Below the pieces are notes generated by a model that saw only the letters and a program-made list of their open reading frames with translations, was not told the origin of the DNA and did not search any database. Position numbers and translations under genes: made by a program. Below, piece after piece: positions 11,780 to 22,920 of a stretch of DNA of 64,000 nucleotides (positions within the stretch are counted from its first letter, which is position 1; the number at the start of each line of letters is the position of its first letter). Source of the stretch: Microglena sp. YARC (Eukaryota; Chlorophyta; Chlorophyceae; Chlamydomonadales; Chlamydomonadaceae); contig CM039462.1 of NCBI GenBank assembly GCA_022414725.1, positions 54,300,239 through 54,364,238 on the forward strand, given 5' to 3'.

Positions 11780-12710
11780 GATGTGTTAGTTTCCTTTGAG
11801 GAGTACTATGTCTGGGAGCATGGTGCTTCGTCAATTCGGCCTGGAAAGCCCTTGCAGTCGGCTCCTTCATCGGTTGCCTGTGCGGTGGGTTACTTGTCTA
11901 GCATGATGCAGGCACTCGTGTCGTGTGGGGCCATATGATGGTCTCACTGGAGCTGGTAACCCTTGCAACTAGTTATGATGTGACCAAGTATGTTGCTGGT
12001 TATCGGCGGGAAATGTGGGATGCTGGTTATCAGGAGAGTGCAGCTGTGCCCTTAGATGAGCCTAAGGTGTTGACCATTGCTTTACGATATGGATGGTCAG
12101 TGGTGTGCTGAAACCTGATGATGAGTTTTCAGCGGTTCATGGTGGAAAGGGATGCCGTGATGCTGCTGTACTTGTGGTACAGTGGCATGCGTGGGCATGA
12201 TGGTGGGGCAGTTGGGTCTGCTTAGATTTGCATGATGGTAACCATCGTGCTGTGTTTCCCCGGGATATGTCCCGAGGGGCTAGGTTACCCGACCCTTTGG
12301 TGATACTAGCTACCCGTGAACGAAGACCAACAAGCAGTCCCGGATTTCATCAGGATCCGATTGTTATTTCTTCAGGGGGTTCCATCAAGCTAGACTTACG
12401 GTTACGGTTGGAGGCTTTTCTGTCTCACTGTTACCTGTCGGGCTATGGAGTGACTGAGTTTTTGTTTCGGACCCATGGCTCCCAACAAGCGCTCATTTAG
12501 TGAGGTGCCTTACAGCTCCTCAGCCTTTACTCACATGCTAGAGAGGCGGTTGGAAACTCTGGACAGGATGAGGGTGAAACTAGTCATAGCTTTCACCGGG
12601 GTTCCATGCCAAACGTGCTATGCTACTTGTGGGCTAGCTGGAGCCTCTCTCCAGGGGCACGTTAAGAGCCCCGAGATTTTGTGGCGCTATTTGGATTATT
12701 ATTTATTTTG
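11780..12710 (+). pseudogene. Decayed tyrosine recombinase (DIRS/Crypton-like)
   Basis: Tyrosine recombinases cut and rejoin DNA using an Arg...His-x-x-Arg...Tyr set. Across shifted frames I read an N-terminal helical block (about 11780-12000), then YDVTKYVAGYRREMWDAGYQ (about 11973-12032), a box-I-like LLYLWYSGMRGHDGG (about 12160), a box-II-like HSFHRGSM (about 12592) where the usual second Arg appears as His, and a tail KSPEILWRYLD containing a candidate catalytic Tyr. At least three frame changes separate these blocks, so it cannot be functional as read. Family membership rests on motif order only. No terminal repeats were found. The stretch 12720-13326 up to the gypsy LTR holds nothing I recognise. 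Confidence 0.4.
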
Positions 12711-13326
12711 CCTTCAGATAGGAGTGTTTAAAGGCCGCCTTTTTAGAGCTCTATGCCTCTCTCCTCGTTTGTTTGGTGTTTTTCCTGTGCCTTTTGTCCT
12801 TTTACGTCTTCTTGTAGAATCTCGCTTTTTAGCCTCGGCAACTCTCAGCCCTTCTACAATATATTTCAATCGATAGAGTCGTTACACAGTGAAGACTGAA
12901 GGAGCAGATAGCTTATAATCGCAACTCGTGCGGCTATATAGAAAAGGAAGTCTTCAGGAAGATTCTGAAGACACGTGTAGGCCATAGCTAGCCTATGCCT
13001 GGCGGCAGGCAACCCGGTTCCTGGAGCACCAGGACTACGCGTGCGCTATGCCAACTCAGTGTCCGATGCAACGGACAATAACATCCCCCCAATTCAAGGT
13101 ATTCTTGGATACAAGAATCCCTGGAATTAGCTGAGGGCATAAAGAAAATATAGGAAGTTATAAAGGCTGACATGCTTTTTAGATGTGCTAACGGCTGGCA
13201 GGAGAAGCGGTGAATAATAAATATATTTGGGGACATACAGGGTCCAAGGGGGCACGGACATTAAGAGCAGGGATCTTCAGATCAATGTCAGTTGGCTAGG
13301 ATAGCAGAAGGCAGGAAGGCTGCGGT

Positions 13327-13676
13327 TGTAACGGTACAGAACCCTTCACGGTACTCTGGCCGTCCAGCAAGGCATACGGGTACACCGTACCCGTAAGCCA
13401 CGTGACGAACGCACACGATACAGACCATACCCATGTACTGCCTCATCTCTCACAACGCACACGTTGCGCACATAGACACGAGCTACTCGGAACGAACCCT
13501 TCAACTACTCCCACGAAGACGTTCTATCCAAGCTACTCGACATCCCATACCTAGGTAACACCCTTACTGTTCTGCTAGCTTACGCATATATCGACATACA
13601 TATAAAACATACATTCACGTTAGCCCGTTACTCTAGACTAACCCCTCAGCTGCTAGGTGCATCGTGAGCTGTTACA
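13327..13676 (+). repeat. Gypsy 5' LTR (350 bp)
   Basis: Starts TGTAAC and ends GTTACA, a perfect 6-bp terminal inverted repeat. Its first ~90 bp recur at 32462-32550. The right boundary is fixed by the primer-binding site one base downstream. Confidence 0.9.
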
Positions 13677-13677
13677 C

Positions 13678-13701
13678 TGGTAGCGGAGCTGGTTTCGTTC
13701 C
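13678..13701 (+). promoter_or_regulatory. Primer-binding site, initiator tRNA-Met
   Basis: TGGTAGCGGAGC followed by TGGTTTCGTTCC matches the complement of the 3' end of eukaryotic initiator tRNA-Met (known form TGGTATCAGAGC, then CTGGTTTCGATCC) with a few changes. It starts one nucleotide after the LTR, which is normal spacing. Confidence 0.85.
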
Positions 13702-14564
13702 TTAGGGACCTCACGCATACACATACGCACGCATACGAATTTTTCTTCGAATTTATCGCACCCGCCAGGACATCCTGTCAGCTTTTCTAGCATTTGCTGC
13801 TCTTCTTTTGGCTGTCTGCCCTTACCTGTGGCTACGAGTACACGTCGCGCCTGTCCTGTTCTTGCAGTGCTCTGTCCTTTTTTTTTTTTTTTTTTTTTTT
13901 TCGCATTATGCATTACATTTACATTACATTTACATTACATGTTAAAGTCTACTTGACACCGCCGAGGGTGTATGAGACTCTCCTGTCCTGTCAGTGTTTG
14001 CCCCGCCCTAAGGCCGCCTGCGACCTGTCTTGCATGGGCATCTTTTCCTAGCCTGCCCGGACCCTGTATGGCCTACGTCCTCGATCCTAGCATTCACGTC
14101 CTGGCCTTTTGGTCATAGCTTATAACGCTCTATTTCACGAGCAGTAAACTCGCGGCTGGATCAATAGCGCAGCATCGGCTCCAATTGCCACCTCAGCCGT
14201 ACTTGCTTTAATTAGGGTACCTCGTGAGTCTGTCCTGCGGCTCCCCTTGCTTGCTTGCATCATCTATTGGTGCTGTCCACCTGCTGTCTTGCTCATCCTG
14301 TCGCGCAATTCGATTCGTTGGTGTTATCCTTGCTTGCCCTGTGGTCCGTGCCTTTGCAGTGCTTATCTCCCTCATCGTATTCTGGACAAACGCGTCATTA
14401 ACAGTTACGCTTGAGGCATTTTCAGCTCGTTACGCTCGCAAAATTTGCTAGTCCCTGGTGCAGGTTGAAATTTTGGGCTTTCTTAGAGTTAATGAGTATT
14501 ACCCTCTCTCGCCCCACCACTCATCCCTGTCCAGCCTACTTACTTTTGTCGTTGCCTGTGCAGA
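13702..14564 (+). other. Gypsy untranslated leader
   Basis: Runs from the primer site to the first gag ATG. It includes a T run of about 23 nt (13878-13901) followed by several TTACAT repeats to about 13941. A pyrimidine-rich TTGTCGTTGCCTGTGCAG immediately before the gag ATG could be a splice acceptor. Confidence 0.55.
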
Positions 14565-15305
14565 ATGGCCGCCCCGCAAAATCGCAACGCGGGCACCAAC
14601 GCCGCTGCTGAGCAGCCTACGACGTCAGTGGTCGACACTAATCCTGAAGGGATTGCGTCGTCCGACACTGAGGCCGGACACTGAGCTCAATGCGACGCAG
14701 GACGAGTCCGCCTCTGCCGACGCGCGGCCCACTGTTTCAGTGAACACGCTGCAACCTCTGGTCGCTGGCTTCACTGGTCTGGCCGCATCCTCCGGTTGCG
14801 CCGATCGCGACCCCACCTCTGGGCGGGCGTTGCCCCTCCGACGACGACGATGGCGGGCCTTGCCTCGAAGTGGCCAGTGCGACGTATCAAGCTAGCGCAG
14901 AGTGCAAGCGCCATGAACACATGTCGGGTCACCTGATCGCGGCTGAGAGTCGGCCACCTCCGATCGGAGCTCAACCAGGCCGGCATCGTCAATTCGGCCT
15001 TGACCGACCAGTTTTACAGCGGCTGTCGCCGCTAAGGATGCCAACATCGCCGATCTTTGAGCGCCGCCTCGCTGCCAAAGGCGCAGATACCAAAGCGGCG
15101 CTGGCCAACCAGGTGCACTGCTGCGGAGCGCCAAGAGCTCGTTGAGAGCCACTACTGCCTCGGCAGGGATTTGGCCAAGAGTCGCCAGGAATTGTGCGCC
15201 CTCCAAGCACTTACGATCTGGCTGTGTCGGACTTCAAGTCCGCTTCAAAGACGCTGCGCACTGCGCTCGAGGCCACCGAGAGAGACCTGACTCGATCTCA
15301 AACAG

Positions 15306-15499
15306 GTGAGCACAGTCTTACGCCCCGATGGGTATAGAACCAACCTGCCCTTTCACGGTTTGCAATCCATTTGCTCATATTGAGGACATACCTTACCGCT
15401 CTCAGATGTTTCTCGCGCTGTTTTCCCCGTCAATCGCACACTGTAACCCCCCCAACCGACGGCATTGACTAACTTCCCCACGTCCCCCCCCCCATGCAG
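15306..15499 (+). other. Predicted spliceosomal intron in gypsy gag
   Basis: Donor CAG/GTGAGC, acceptor with a long C-rich tract and ATGCAG/AG, 194 bp. Removing it joins ...DLTRSQT to EVAPLRAENARLTEVV in phase 1, restoring a continuous coiled-coil-like heptad pattern. The intron itself is non-coding in this frame. Confidence 0.65.
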
Positions 15500-17484
15500 A
15501 GGTCGCCCCCCTTCGTGCAGAGAACGCTCGCCTGACTGAGGTCGTCGCGCAGCTCAACGCGAGAACATCGACTTTGGCAAGCGCCCAGTCGCTGCTCCCG
15601 CTGCTCCCTTTGCTCCCCGCCCTCACCAAGCTGATTGTCTCGGCCATTGTCGCGGCGCATCTCGCTGCTTTGGCTCGCAACAAGACGGGTGGCGAGCCCA
15701 TGGACACAGAGAATGACCCCGCGGTTCCACCAGCGACGCCCTCTTCCAAGGGATCGGGAACGGCAGGACTGTCGGGCGCAAGCATGCGCTGCCTCAGTCC
15801 GCCCGTCATGACGACACCGCCCCTCTTGACCCCATCTCTGCGCGCAAGCAGGCGCTGATGCGCGCCCGCCAGGCGAAAGCGGCGCCGTCGTATGCCAAGG
15901 CGGCGAAGACGGATGGTCTGCTGTACTACCACTCAGCGGACCACCCTATCGCACCCTATGCCGACACTAAGTTGGCGGCTCATTTAACCGAGTACGCTGA
16001 CGGGCTCTCATGGCTAGCGACCCGAGGACATTGCGTGAGTTCGCAGCAGGGCGATCGACGATATTCGCGATCACGTGACCCGTCTGTACACTGCCACCAA
16101 GATGCGGAAGCAGAACTGGATGCTCGCCATGCCTTCGAGCATCGAAGACATCGTCAACAAGGATGCCGCCCTCAAGGGCACAAAGCTGCTGCCCCACTAC
16201 CCGGCGGCCGAAGCCAATGACGACAGACTCGACGAGAAGTTTGCCTCGTGCACCTGATAGGCAGGTGCGGGTTGTGGGTGATTCAGGGTTGTTTAATCAG
16301 ATAGCTCTTCGCTAGGTCGCCCCGACGTTCACTCCAGAACCGTTTCAAATCCCCGACGGTCTATGCACCCTCGGGTTCTCTCACGGGCAAAATGCAACGA
16401 GGTTCGATCCCGCGGGGGGCGCTACTACCCTTTCCCTGCCGACAGTATCACCCGGCTCCAGTACCCCCCGACGACCCCGTTTCGGTCTCCGACTACTTCT
16501 CGTCGGACGACGACATCGCCGATCCCCCAGGATCGTCCCACCAGGCGCCGCCTGTCAAACCACCGCTGATCGCGCTCCTCGGGCTAATCAGCCCGAGCCC
16601 CCGACGTCGCCCGCGATGCCTTCGACGGAGCCCCGGCTTCCTGTTCGACCTCGTGCGAAGCGCGCAGCTAAACTGCCGGCAGACACCCCTTCGCCGACGC
16701 GACAGGCTCGCGCGGACACGCCTGACTCCAGAATGCCCCACCATGTTGGCCCGGTTCGCTCCCCGCCGCTCGCCCCTCATCACGCTGATCGCGACCATGG
16801 GTTGCAAAGCGTATTACTGAGATGAGAAAGGAATTGCGTCTCATTGAGCACAAAACTACTGTCGGACAAGTGTTCTAAGGCTAAGTTGCGACGATGGAAT
16901 CTTCAATGTAGTCACGATCCTCGAGCTTCAGTTTGCCGACAGTTACAGTGGGCCGTTCGAACGAATTGTTCCACATCTGTCGGGCGCATTCACTGGCCAA
17001 ACTCCGCATCACTTTCAACGAAGCGTGGGCGGGCAGCGAGTTGGACGGGTTGAATTTCATGGGAATCGTGGCATGGGGCGGAATCGCTCCTCATGCCCGA
17101 ACTATTAATCGGAATCACACGTCGCCCTCACCAGACTACACGAAGGTGGCTTGCGCCAAGATACTCGATCCTTGCAGAATTATTACCACGCCATCAAGTC
17201 GGAATTTCGCAAAGTCCCTGATCTCACCGATCGCGAGAAGTTAAACTTCTTTCGCACAGACTCTCCGACGATCTCCGCGCCGGAGCACACTCTAGGCGCG
17301 TGGCACGTTATTCGAAACAATGGAGGACTTGTTCCGCTATCTGCAATTGGACGAGGCGAGAAAAGTCGTCGCGGCTCGTGGCAAGTCCTTGACAGACAAG
17401 CGCGATCGCCATCAGAGGGGAGGTTACGCTTAATCATAAGTCGAAGTATCCGTTCAAAAGGCCCGCGGATACTAAATACCCCGG

Positions 17485-17566
17485 GTAAGGACCTTACATT
17501 CAATCGCGGTCCAATTTTACCAAATCCCCCCCCTCCGATTCTGACACTGATTCTTTCTCTTCGCAG
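17485..17566 (+). other. Predicted second gag intron
   Basis: Donor GG/GTAAGG and acceptor TTTCTCTTCGCAG/GGCC, 82 bp. The same donor and acceptor are kept in copy B (minus strand, about 49110-49190). Splicing is less certain than for the first intron because the joined frame meets a stop within about 30 codons. Confidence 0.45.
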
Positions 17567-18189
17567 GGCCTAAAGACCACCGACGTTGGCGGGGAGATGA
17601 ACTCTCGCCCAGCCAAGAGCCCCAAACTGGAGGTCAACGGTAGTCGCAAACCCGGCCGCCGAGGTGGTGGAAGACGTAGTGCGACGCAACCGAACACATG
17701 GCAAGCTGGGTGGATGCCAAGGTCGCACGTCCTCAGTTTGCAAGGTGCTGATCGCACGTTCGGGAGAGGCTCTATTGCCCGCGCGGCGCAGGCCGTGGTG
17801 GTCGAGGAGATATATACAGACAAGGTGCTGGTCGGGGCCGTTCACAGCCCGTCGGGCGCCGCGAAACCCCCTGACCTTTTCGGGTCAAGACCCTCAGAAT
17901 GCTATGCACATGAAACAACTCGGTCAGCGTCGGCAAACCATCTGGCTGCAAAACGGAGCTCGCTGCTTCTTTCTGTTTTTCGCTACATGAAGACGTGTGC
18001 GCAGTCGCTGAATTGCTGACCAACGCTGCCGCACACGGGACTTGCCCAACTGGCCGCCCTCAAAGAGACGACATGTCCCGACTGGGCCCTTGACGGCAAC
18101 CGGTCCATCCCGATTTGGAAGTAGGAATCGGACGGTCAGGTCTAGACGAGCCTAGATCGTGGTAATTTGGTGACGATAAACGTAGTAGT

Positions 18190-19290
18190 AGTCGAGCCAC
18201 TGAGCTCTTGTTGCAAGTTCAGGAGGAACTATTTCTTAACTTGGGCTTAACCCCATTTATTGATGTAACATCTACTAATGCCCTTTCGTCCCCTTGTCTC
18301 TTGAACGTTCTCTACGGAGTTTGGCATGCGAGTCTCCATCGCCAACGAGTTCATATACGCGCACCCCATTCCGGAAGACGTCGTGTTCGGTGTTGGAACA
18401 CTATTGGGAATGCAAAAAATTATGCTTCCCTTCGACACATCCGGAATGTTCATCCTCCCGAAAAATGCAAGTAACGATAAACATGTCTCCAGTCTCCTTC
18501 AAGGTATGGAGTTATTTAAGGAGTATCAATCGTACGACCACCATACGAAACCCCGCCCCAAGGGCATCACCTTCGAATAAGGTCGCCATCCAAGTATGGT
18601 ATGACCCTCCCGACTCCGAACGGGCCATCCAAATCAATAAGGATTGGCACGCGATCAACGACGCGACCAAGGCAGTTATACTTTGGCCCCGCACCAAAGG
18701 AGCGCATATCCCCAATCCGGTTGAAACCCGTCAAAAACAACACTGGTGGTCGGAGGCATTGGATCCCAAAGTTCGCGAGAAACAAATCGCTGCCAGATGG
18801 TCAACGAAGTGCATCCGTCGCAATCACGCACAACGAAACACGAATTCTTCCCCCAGTGCTCACTACGCGAGCCAATCGGGTATACAAAGTCAACTCCGCG
18901 ACAGCCCCCAATATGCTTTTCAACGCGCCGATCTGGCGCAAAGCAATTGCTCACATTGGCAAGATTCGGCGCGACGGGTTGCCTTATGGAAAAGCAAACG
19001 GCTGATGATCTCGGTTTGCACATCCGCCCTTGGGAAAACGAACGCGACGGATTCACTTGCGCTAACAAAGGGATTATCAAAATCCGAGGGACGGCCACGC
19101 TCCCTATCTACATACAACGATATGTTGGCAAAAGTGTTTGTCCATGTCGTCGACAAACTTCCTGGAGGATTAGACCTAATCCCTCGGATCCGACTGGATG
19201 CGCGACGAAAGGGCCGTCCTCGACTACGATCGCATGTCCATGTCGCTCAAACGGTACGGCTGCTGTATAACCCCTATTAACAGGCAGCGG
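18190..19290 (+). pseudogene. Gypsy protease region, duplicate unit 1 (frameshifted)
   Basis: Second copy of the Pol N-terminal and retropepsin region described for 20460-21768. The coding text is spread over three frames by single-base insertions, for example in short A, G and C runs, and even the Asp-Ser-Gly-Ala active-site motif is disrupted near 18965. Not functional as read. Confidence 0.75.
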
Positions 19291-19339
19291 GACGAAACGG
19301 CTCATTCCTTCTTCACCATGGGCACTATCGGGCAAGTCA

Positions 19340-20283
19340 ACTGATGACCCGGTCATTACGGGTCGCAAAGCAGCAAAGCTTTTGAAGGCTGGCGCTAAAC
19401 CACGTCATACATGGTCAACGTCCGCGAATCGCGGGCGGACTTACCGGCGTCAAATGTCACAGCCGATGAAAGAGCAAAATTGCTCACGAAATTATTGCCG
19501 TCCGACGGACCGTTACCTGGTCCGCCAGTGGCTAGCATGGATTTCGAAAATTGGATCCACGACAACATCCTTGACCACGACGATAAAACGCTAATCTCGG
19601 CCAGCAATCTGCGCGCCCTTCTATGGAAAATATCGCAAAGTCTTCAACAATTTGCCGATGGGGACTCCTAACCATCGAGTCATACCTCACGTCATCAAAA
19701 CGCAAGACAATGCTTACGCCCCGTATCGCAGAAATCGTCGCATGAGTCCAGCCAAGACTTTGCTATGTGAAGAATACGTCTCCGACTTTTACAACAAGGC
19801 TTCATCGTCCCGAGCTCGTCCCCGTACGGAGCGCCAATTATGATCATAGCGAAACCAGGTGGAACGGGATACCGTGTTGTTTTGCGATTGGCGAGCACTA
19901 AACAACATTACGATTAAAAATAGGTATCCCCTTCCCCGTATTGACGAGACCATTGACCGTCTAGGTGGAGCTACTTTTTTTAGTTCCTTAGACCTCACGT
20001 CTGGTTATGACCAAATACGTATATCGGACGAGGACGCGCCGAAGACTGCGTTCACTACCCCGATGGGGCAGTTCGAATTTAAAGTCCTTGGGATGGGGTT
20101 GGCGAACGCGCCGGCCACGTTCCGAGCAGTCATGAACCAGATATTCGCCCCCTACTTACACAAATTCGTCGTAGTCTACTTGGACGATATCTTGGGTTAC
20201 GGACGCACTTCGGCGGAACACTTGGCCAACTTGGCCACGGTCCTCCAGGTCCTCCAGGACAACGAATTCTACGCGAAGCTCTC
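19340..20283 (+). pseudogene. Gypsy RT region, duplicate unit 1 (5' part of RT)
   Basis: Carries the RT fingers and palm up to the same copia insertion point as unit 2. The frame is open from about 19859 to the insertion and includes VVYLDDIL (catalytic Asp pair). Upstream it is broken by extra bases at about 19785 and 19880. It ends at target sequence CTCTC (20279-20283), followed directly by copia LTR sequence. Confidence 0.8.
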
Positions 20284-20426
20284 TGTCAGCATGAATTGCG
20301 GTGCTCTCACGCGTTTTATGACTTGGTGACTACTTATGTACTTCCTTAGAACTATCGGTCCTGACAGTACTATGTCAGCTTACTGTTGACTGCGTCATCG
20401 GTTCTTCTGACACGCGCTGTCTAACC
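20284..20426 (+). repeat. Partial copia 5' LTR in duplicate unit 1
   Basis: First 143 bp of the 302-bp copia LTR, matching 22582-22724, cut at the duplication junction. Its presence shows that the duplicated unit includes the copia insertion point. Confidence 0.9.
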
Positions 20427-20459
20427 GATTTGGGAGTAGGAATCGGATGGTCAGGTCTA

Positions 20460-21768
20460 GACGAGCCTAGATCGTGTAATTGGTGACGATAAAGTAGTAG
20501 TAGTCGAGCCACTGGAGCTCTTGTTGCAAGTTCAGGAGGAACTATTTTCTAACTTGGGCTTAACCCCATTTATTGATGTAACATCTACTAATGCCCTTTC
20601 GTCCCCTTGTCTCTTGACGTTCTCTACGGAGTTTGGCATGCGAGTCTCCACCGCCAACGAGTTCATATACGCGCACCCCATTCCGTAAGACGTCGTGTTG
20701 GTGTTGGAACACTATTGGGAATGCAAAAATGGTGCTCCCTTCGACACATCCGGAATGTTCATCCTCCCGAAAAATGCAAGTAACGATAAACATGTCTCCA
20801 GTCTCCTTCAGGGTATGGAGTTATTTAAGGAGTATCAATCGTACGACCACCATACGAAACCCCGCCCCAAGGGATCACCTTCGAATAAGGTCGCCATCCA
20901 AGTATGGTATGACCCTCCCGACTCCGAACGGGCCATCCAAATCAATAAGGATTGGCACGCGATCAACGACGCGACCAAGGCAGTATACTTTGGCCCCGCA
21001 CCAAAGGAGCATATCCCCAGTCCGGTTGAAACCCGTCGAAAACAACACTGGTGGTCGGAGGCATTGGATCCCAAAGTTCGCGAGAAACAAATCGCTGCCA
21101 GATGGTCAACGAAGTGCATCCGTCGCAATCACGCACAACGAAACACGAATTCTTCCCCAGTGCTCACTACGCGAGCCAATCGGGTATACAAAGTCAACTC
21201 CGCGACAGCCCCCAATATGCTTTTCAACGCCCGATCTGGCGCAAAGCAATTGCTCACATTGGCAGATTCGGGCGCGACGGGTTGCCTTATGGAAAAGCAA
21301 ACGGCTGATGATCTCGGTTTGCACATCCGCCCTTGGGAAAACGAACGCGACGGATTCACTTGCGCTAACAAAGGGATTATCAAAATCCGAGGGACGGCCA
21401 CGCTCCCTATCTACATACAACGATATGTTGGCAAAGTGTTTGTCCATGTCGTCGACAAACTTCCTGGAGGATTAGACCTAATCCTCGGATCCGACTGGAT
21501 GCGCGACGAAAGGGCCGTCCTCGACTACGATCGCATGTCCATGTCGCTCAAACGGTACGGCTGCTGTATAACCCCTATTAACAGGCAGCGGGACGAAACG
21601 GCTCATTCCTTCTTCACCATGGCACTATCGGGCAAGTCAACTGATGACCCGGTCATTACGGGTCGCAAAGCAGCAAAGCTTTTGAAGGCTGGCGCTAACC
21701 ACGTCATACATGGTCAACGTCCGCGAATCGCGGGCGGACTTACCGGCGTCAAATGTCACAGCCGATGA
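20460..21768 (+). pseudogene. Gypsy Pol N-terminal and aspartic protease (unit 2)
   Basis: The aspartic protease cleaves Gag and Pol in the particle. The motif L-A-D-S-G-A-T-G sits at about 21259-21282 (catalytic Asp codon 21265-21267), followed by LGSDWM near 21486 as expected for a retropepsin C-half. Upstream lies about 260 residues of unassigned sequence. Copy B starts this ORF with ATG (48541, minus strand); here that codon reads ACG. A TAA at 20686-20688 replaces a Glu codon seen in unit 1 and copy B. The frame ends at 21768, overlapping the RT frame, which lies at +1. Confidence 0.8.
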
Positions 21769-22581
21769 AAGAGCAAAATTGCTCACGAAATTATTGCCGT
21801 CCGACGGACCGTTACCTGGTCCGCCAGTGGCTAGCATGGATTTCGAAAATTGGATCCACGACAACATCCTTGACCACGACGATAAAACGCTAATCTCGGC
21901 CAGCAATCTGCGCGCCCTTCTATGGAAATATCGCAAAGTCTTCAACAATTTGCCGATGGGGACTCCTAACCATCGAGTCATACCTCACGTCATCAAAACG
22001 CAAGACAATGCTTACGCCCCGTATCGCAGAAATCGTCGCATGAGTCCAGCCAAGACTTTGCTATGTGAAGAATACGTCTCCGACCTTTTACAACAAGGCT
22101 TCATCGTCCCGAGCTCGTCCCCGTACGGAGCGCCAATTATGATCATAGCGAAACCAGGTGGAACGGGATACCGTGTTGTTTGCGATTGGCGAGCACTAAA
22201 CAACATTACGATTAAAAATAGGTATCCCCTTCCCCGTATTGACGAGACCATTGACCGTCTAGGTGGAGCTACTTTTTTTAGTTCCTTAGACCTCACGTCT
22301 GGTTATGACCAAATACGTATATCGGACGAGGACGCGCCGAAGACTGCGTTCACTACCCCGATGGGGCAGTTCGAATTTAAAGTCCTTGGGATGGGGTTGG
22401 CGAACGCGCCGGCCACGTTCCGAGCAGTCATGAACCAGATATTCGCCCCCTACTTACACAAATTCGTCGTAGTCTACTTGGACGATATCTTGGGTTACGG
22501 ACGCACTTCGGCGGAACACTTGGCCAACTTGGCCACGGTCCTCCAGGTCCTCCAGGACAACGAATTCTACGCGAAGCTCTC
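21710..22581 (+). pseudogene. Gypsy reverse transcriptase, N-terminal part (interrupted)
   Basis: Copies element RNA to DNA. Open from about 21684. Recognisable RT blocks: GFIVPSSSPYGAP, VVCDWRALN, YPLPRIDETID, FFSSLDLTSGYDQI, TAFTTPMGQFEF, GLANAPATF and VVYLDDIL with the two catalytic Asp residues. The frame is cut at Lys-Leu-Ser by the copia insertion after 22581 and resumes in register at 29804, where the rest of RT (KCSFNKTEVKFLGH) follows. Confidence 0.95.
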
Positions 22582-22883
22582 TGTCAGCATGAATTGCGGT
22601 GCTCTCACGCGTTTTATGACTTGGTGACTACTTATGTACTTCCTTAGAACTATCGGTCCTGACAGTACTATGTCAGCTTACTGTTGACTGCGTCATCGGT
22701 TCTTCTGACACGCGCTGTCTAACCTGTACCCTGATCAGGTTCCAGGCTACCGCCCCCCTTTCCTCCGCTGGTGTCCCTTTATGGTTCCACTATCTTTTGT
22801 AATATTTATTCTCGTCTCCGCATTTATAGATTGGCGTGCTGCACACACTAAGTCCACTCTCCGGAGTGTTATCCAAGCTGATA
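22582..22883 (+). repeat. Copia copy 1, 5' LTR (302 bp)
   Basis: Starts TGTCAGC and ends GCTGATA, an imperfect inverted terminal repeat with non-canonical TG...TA ends. It appears identical to 29502-29803 and to the reverse complement of 58054-58355. Confidence 0.97.
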
Positions 22884-22920
22884 GGTTATACGGTCCCTCA
22901 TTTACTACCACTGCTTTGCG

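Larger units (their letters stand above)
14565..18111 (+). pseudogene. Gypsy gag (copy A), intron-bearing, frameshifted
   Basis: Encodes the particle-forming Gag. The ATG at 14565 opens an Ala/Thr/Ser-rich N-terminus. A coiled-coil-like segment (about 15030-15600) follows, then a low-complexity Pro/Ser region (about 16330-16750), a Retrotrans_gag-type helical domain (about 16815-17450, with DTRSLQNYYHAIKSEFRKVP) and an Arg/Gly-rich tail with a Cys-rich C-F-F-C segment best seen in copy B. Coding blocks change frame at least six times. Two introns are supported (15306-15499 and 17485-17566) and a third short one near 16266-16315 is possible. Copy B lacks several of the indels, so some breaks may be sequencing errors. 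Confidence 0.7.
18112..20426 (+). repeat. Tandem duplicate of gypsy protease/RT, unit 1
   Basis: Matches 20427-22724 almost base for base but carries about 17 net extra bases, mostly single-base insertions before about 19900. It ends 143 bp into the copia 5' LTR (20284-20426), then jumps back to the start of unit 2. The extra indels break the frames that are open in unit 2. Confidence 0.9.
20427..22724 (+). repeat. Tandem duplicate of gypsy protease/RT, unit 2
   Basis: The cleaner of the two units: long frames for protease and RT are open. It continues without break into the full copia element, so this is the copy connected to the rest of the locus. Confidence 0.9.

Noticed and set aside
22884..22910. 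Primer-binding site of the copia element
   Set aside because: GGTTATACGGTCCC follows the LTR but does not match initiator tRNA-Met or another tRNA end I can name, so I do not call it.
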